From Coptis chinensis (lineage: Eukaryota; Streptophyta; Magnoliopsida; Ranunculales; Ranunculaceae), in the NCBI GenBank assembly GCA_015680905.1, contig JADFTS010000048.1:42501-106500 (forward strand): a stretch of 64,000 bases of DNA. Reading direction: 5' to 3'. Shown piece by piece: positions 60,498 to 64,000 of this stretch. The first letter of the stretch is position 1; each line of letters opens with the position of its first letter. The notes beneath the pieces were generated by a model that worked only from the letters and a program-made list of their open reading frames with translations, was not told where the DNA came from and ran no database searches. The position numbers and the translations under genes were made by a program.

Positions 60498-60521
60498 CTC
60501 TCATATTAGAGTCTTGGCATG
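60402..60521. repeat. TA microsatellite bracketed by a 20-bp direct repeat
   Basis: A (TA)n run of about 58 bp (60439-60496) is flanked by TCATATTAGAGTCTTGGCAT at 60402-60421 and again at about 60502-60521. Confidence 0.85.
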
Positions 60522-61033
60522 GGGAGAGAAAATCTTTTTTAAGGTCTCTGCTTTAGTATATAGATAGTAGATAACCTTTATGTTGAACGCTTAATCTCTA
60601 TCATAGTGTTAGAAAGCATGCCCTCCACAGCAAACTGTTTTGCTTCATTAAGCTGTTTGCCAATTGATGTTGCTAGACAATTGGCATGAAACCGACATTA
60701 GATTCAAAGCACTGGTATCATGTAGCTATCTTACACATGCTTTGTTGTTGCAAAGCCAAAAACATATGGGAAAATTCATTGAGTATCCACTTACGTTTTT
60801 AATTATGGAAATGGAAATTTGATAATGTCCCCATTGACATATAATCGATATGTTTCACTAAAACCATTGAATCAATCAGTCGAGGCCAAACAGTGATTGT
60901 CTACTAAAACACAAAGCCATTCGCCCATTACATTCAAATTAACATCCTTGTAATGTTGTTGGGGTTATATTTAAAACTAGAAAGTAGACCCATACATACG
61001 CACTGGCTATTTTAAAAACTTACTCAACAATCG

Positions 61034-61068
<35 letters not shown>

Positions 61069-62370
61069 CAAATCGATTCATGTTTTCGTTGCTAACTCGT
61101 TTTAATTTCTCAACAAATTATTTTAATTAAGTTTTAAAAACCCGTTTTTTAACTAGGGGAGAGATACCGTTTTAATAAGAGAATGATTCATGTTTTAATC
61201 AGAAGTGCTAGAATTATTTTTTTTTCTAATAGATGAAAAATTTCCGTTTTAATAGGAGAATGATTTCTATTTTAATTAGAAATGCCTAAAAAAAATTAAT
61301 AGAAAAAAAAATTCCGTTTTAATAGGAAATAATGATGTTGAATTTTAATAGAGCTCGAAAAATATCTCATTTGAAAAGCTTTAATATTAAGATATAAATG
61401 TGATTAAATAATTAATTGACGTTCTCGACGGCGTTTTGTTCCCCAAATTTTAGGTACCAACTTATTAAAAAAATATACCTTCAAAGTGAAATAAAGAGAT
61501 AAAAAATTATTAGAAGTGGAATAGGAAGTTTATTTTAAGAAAAGTATATACTATAAAACTAAAGTGAAGAGAGGAAGACAAATGATGTTTTAAAGATTCT
61601 CCACGTCCAAACTAAAGCTAACCTTCCAAAAGTTTTGTTTTCAAAAATTTAATTTTTTATTTAATTTTTTCATTTCTTTAGTGAAAGCAAAAGTCGAAGG
61701 TGAGTATGTCAAAATCTCATGAACAGATGTAGGTTTTGGAAGGTAGTGCAATTTGATTCTCTTTTGATTTAAAAACAAGAATTGAGCAATGGCAGGTGTG
61801 ACCAACCAAGAAAATATAAGGAGGCACTGGACGCATCCCCCACTCTCTCACTATCAGAAGAACAAATGTATTCATGTTAGATATTCATGGGACTAGACCA
61901 TGTGGTTAAGGATCACTGTGAGATACTGAATATTTGGGACCATGTGCCACTGGATTTTCAGCTGGTATTCAGTTCTTAGTATCTAGTAAGCGGCTGTCTG
62001 GTCTGCTGAAGTACTGTTCAACAGTCAGTCTCAGAGCAAGTCCAATAGAATGCTGCTAAAAGGAGCTGTTAAACCTCTGCCACATACGATTTTTAGGGTT
62101 TTTAAGTAGTGTTATCAGACTCGGTTTAGAGGTTAATTCTGTAAAGGAATTGGGTCACTGGGTTAGTGGTTGGACCAATGAGATATTGGTTGGACCAGTG
62201 GATCACTATTTATAGTAAATGTATATATATACCTACATATATCAGCAATACTTTGTGGAAAATATGGCACATCAATTGAAGAATAAGATAAGTTGGTAGT
62301 GGAACCAAGGTTTGAGTCTATTTGTAAACAAATTATTTTAAATTTCTGAAAATAGCAAAATTAGCTAGAC
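60522..62370. other. Intergenic region with a second TA run
   Basis: Holds a TA microsatellite at 61036-61067 and a 2-3 copy ~90-bp repeat (TTCCGTTTTAATAGGA...AATGAT) at about 61165-61335. No gene seen. Confidence 0.5.
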
Positions 62371-62740
62371 CGGTATCTTAAACGATATGATCATAAACCA
62401 GACTAAATTTCGTTCCAATCGTTTTTTGTATTTTAAAGTGCTAAATAGATATGGATGACCCAGTTTTTGTCGTCCGACCATTAATTTGTAACTTAGGTTG
62501 AATTTTGTTTGGACAGATGGTTTCTGTCGCCTGTCGAAATTTAACACACGGGGTCAATTGCTTAAACGATCTGATAATAAACTGGGCTAAATTTCGTTCC
62601 AATCGTTTTTTGGTGTTTTAAAGTGCTAAATGGATATGGACGACACATTTTCTGCCGTCCGACCATTAGTTTGTAACTTAGGTTGAATTTTGTTTGGACA
62701 GATGGTTTCTGCCGTCTATTGAAATTTAACACATGAACGG
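62371..62740. repeat. Two-copy 184-bp tandem duplication
   Basis: CTTAAACGAT followed by TTTCGTTCCAATCGTTTTTT, AAAGTGCTAAAT, GTCCGACCATTA, TTGTAACTTAGGTTGAATTT and GGACAGATGGTTTCTG begins at 62377 and again at 62561. Each copy yields a ~60-codon minus-strand reading frame, RRQKPSVQTKFNLSYKLMV, which shares no family I know. Confidence 0.9.
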
Positions 62741-63376
62741 CATAGTACGACAAAAATTGTGTCGTCCTAAACCCGAAACTTATTATGGTAGTTGCTAGAC
62801 AAGGCCAAAAATTTGGTTGGATTTATCACACTAGCCAAATTTAAGAGCATTCTAATAGTTTCATTGGAATGACATTTTGGTTTTTGGGGTGCTATATGGC
62901 ATTTTAACACCCCATAGGACTTGCTGTCTTGCTCTCATAGAGGTATCAAATTCGACTTTCATGGGTACGCCTCCAAAAGTGGCCCTACCTCCCAAGTCCC
63001 AGCCATAAGCGAGTTTCGATTAGTGCCCAAGACCCAACCTTATCACGTCGACACCAAGTACACTTGCCTTGTCTAACGCTCATGAATCATGATCACAACT
63101 AACACATACTACACACAAAAATGGCACGCAAGGAGTTAGCCCATCATGCATATTAGGCATAAACCCACCCTCCACCATGTATATGCCAAAAAACGGTTTA
63201 CCATTCGGATTCATTTATGACTCGATGAGAACCACTATTTTGTTATTTCAACATGCCTCTTGGACGGCTCATGATTGAATACCTCCTAAGGAGTTACAGT
63301 ACATAAAAGTGTTTTAGCTCAGGGATACCCTCACAAGTCACAATAAATCAACAAGTTGATGCATAAATTTCTTTAT
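62741..63376. other. Intergenic region, no gene seen
   Basis: AGAGCAAGTCCAATAG (about 62034) and an inverse-type GGACTTGCTGTCTTGCTCT (about 62920) could be the two ends of a MITE enclosing the tandem duplication, but no target duplication supports this. Confidence 0.3.
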
Positions 63377-63500
63377 GGCAAATACCGACTAGCAAAGTTG
63401 GTAAAATCTTTTGATAATGATACCAGAGGTCTGGGGCTCAAACCCCGCCAACATCAAAGAGTTACCGATCTCATTTAAAACAGGCTTGCCAATAAAAAAA
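63377..63500 (+). mobile_element. tRNA-derived SINE, copy 4
   Basis: Box A TAGCAAAGTTGG fits the consensus; box B GGCTCAAACCCC has one change. It shares the body and the CAGGCTTGCCAATAAAAAAA end with the other copies. Confidence 0.82.
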
Positions 63501-64000
63501 TCTTCATGCAACTTTTAAGCGTAGATTATTTGATTCACTTGCCAGAAAAGTTTTCGAAAGCTAGTGTATGCTTGATGCTTACCAAGAGATTAGCATTATA
63601 GGCAAGGAGCCGCCTATTGCCAAGTGGTGCGCTATTTGCTTTTGCCAATGGCCTTTTTTTATCTTATTTGACCAAATTACTATTATTTGTGAAGACTAAA
63701 GAGGCATACATCATCAATTACATGATTTCCTCGTTTTAACAAGATGAAACAAGAAAAGCAATAAAAATAAAGCGCAATGAAAATGTTGCGAATTGAACAA
63801 CTCGTTACTTGTAACTATGATATTAAAGTAAGGATTCCTTTGGAAATCCATCCGGCCATAACCCATAATCACATGTCAATCAATGAAGTCATTGTTAGCG
63901 GTGACCAAACAAATCTTATAAGGAGCAGAACATTGTATTTTCCACTCTAAAACCTTATTGTACGTGTTCACTCACAATTGATGGAAAACTATGAGAATAA
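63501..64000. other. Right window edge, nothing recognised
   Basis: AT-rich sequence without a supported gene or repeat. Confidence 0.4.

Noticed and set aside
62034-62938. A 0.9-kb MITE with AGAGCAAG ends enclosing the tandem duplication
   Set aside because: The ends match only in part and no target duplication is visible.

Overview
This is nuclear DNA from a flowering plant, most likely a eudicot. The split genes, AT-rich introns, an RBOHE-type NADPH oxidase, an ABP19-type germin-like pair, several SAUR genes and dense MITE/SINE/LINE remnants all point that way; I cannot name the species. Gene density is low and about a quarter of the window is one tandem-repeat array.

Layout. 1-16190: an array of roughly 18 head-to-tail monomers of about 0.82-0.94 kb, each an A-rich, CAA-rich spacer plus a roughly 550-bp core ending in AATAAA. 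17529-17880 (+): a two-exon gene for a 92-aa single-pass membrane protein. 19100-24874 (-): a complete 14-exon RBOHE-like respiratory burst oxidase (914 aa). 29282-30665 and perhaps beyond (-): the C-terminal exons of a mitochondrial adrenodoxin-like ferredoxin, with a 187-bp MITE inside the iron-sulphur exon. 33918-36066 and 37603-39745: a recent 2.1-kb duplication, each copy carrying an intact germin-like/ABP19 gene (-), separated by a PIF/Harbinger transposase remnant. 41830-45010 (-): a six-exon J-domain protein (232 aa). 45480-49200: nested DNA elements, SINEs and a duplicated SAUR promoter. 49968-50846 (+): a frameshifted long SAUR; 51768-52079 (+): an intact short SAUR; 55728-56102 (-): a SAUR76-78-like gene with a SINE inserted exactly at its stop codon. 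56435-64000: no convincing gene; a Tourist-like MITE, a 5'-truncated LINE tail with clear target-site duplications, a minisatellite, TA microsatellites, tandem duplications and another SINE.

The genes form no operon-like system. Loose themes are redox chemistry (RBOHE, mitochondrial ferredoxin, germin-like proteins) and auxin-responsive growth (three SAURs, ABP19-type proteins), but co-location is probably ordinary plant gene order.

The most striking observation is the MITE in the ferredoxin gene. Its 8-bp target duplication starts with GT and its terminal repeat ends in AG in the gene's sense direction. Splicing at those two sites would remove exactly the MITE plus one target copy and restore the original [2Fe-2S] exon, which is the geometry proposed for transposon-born introns (introners). 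The second is the 16-kb array, whose core also occurs alone as a poly(A)-tailed copy at 30799-31029, suggesting that the monomer descends from a retroposed transcript.
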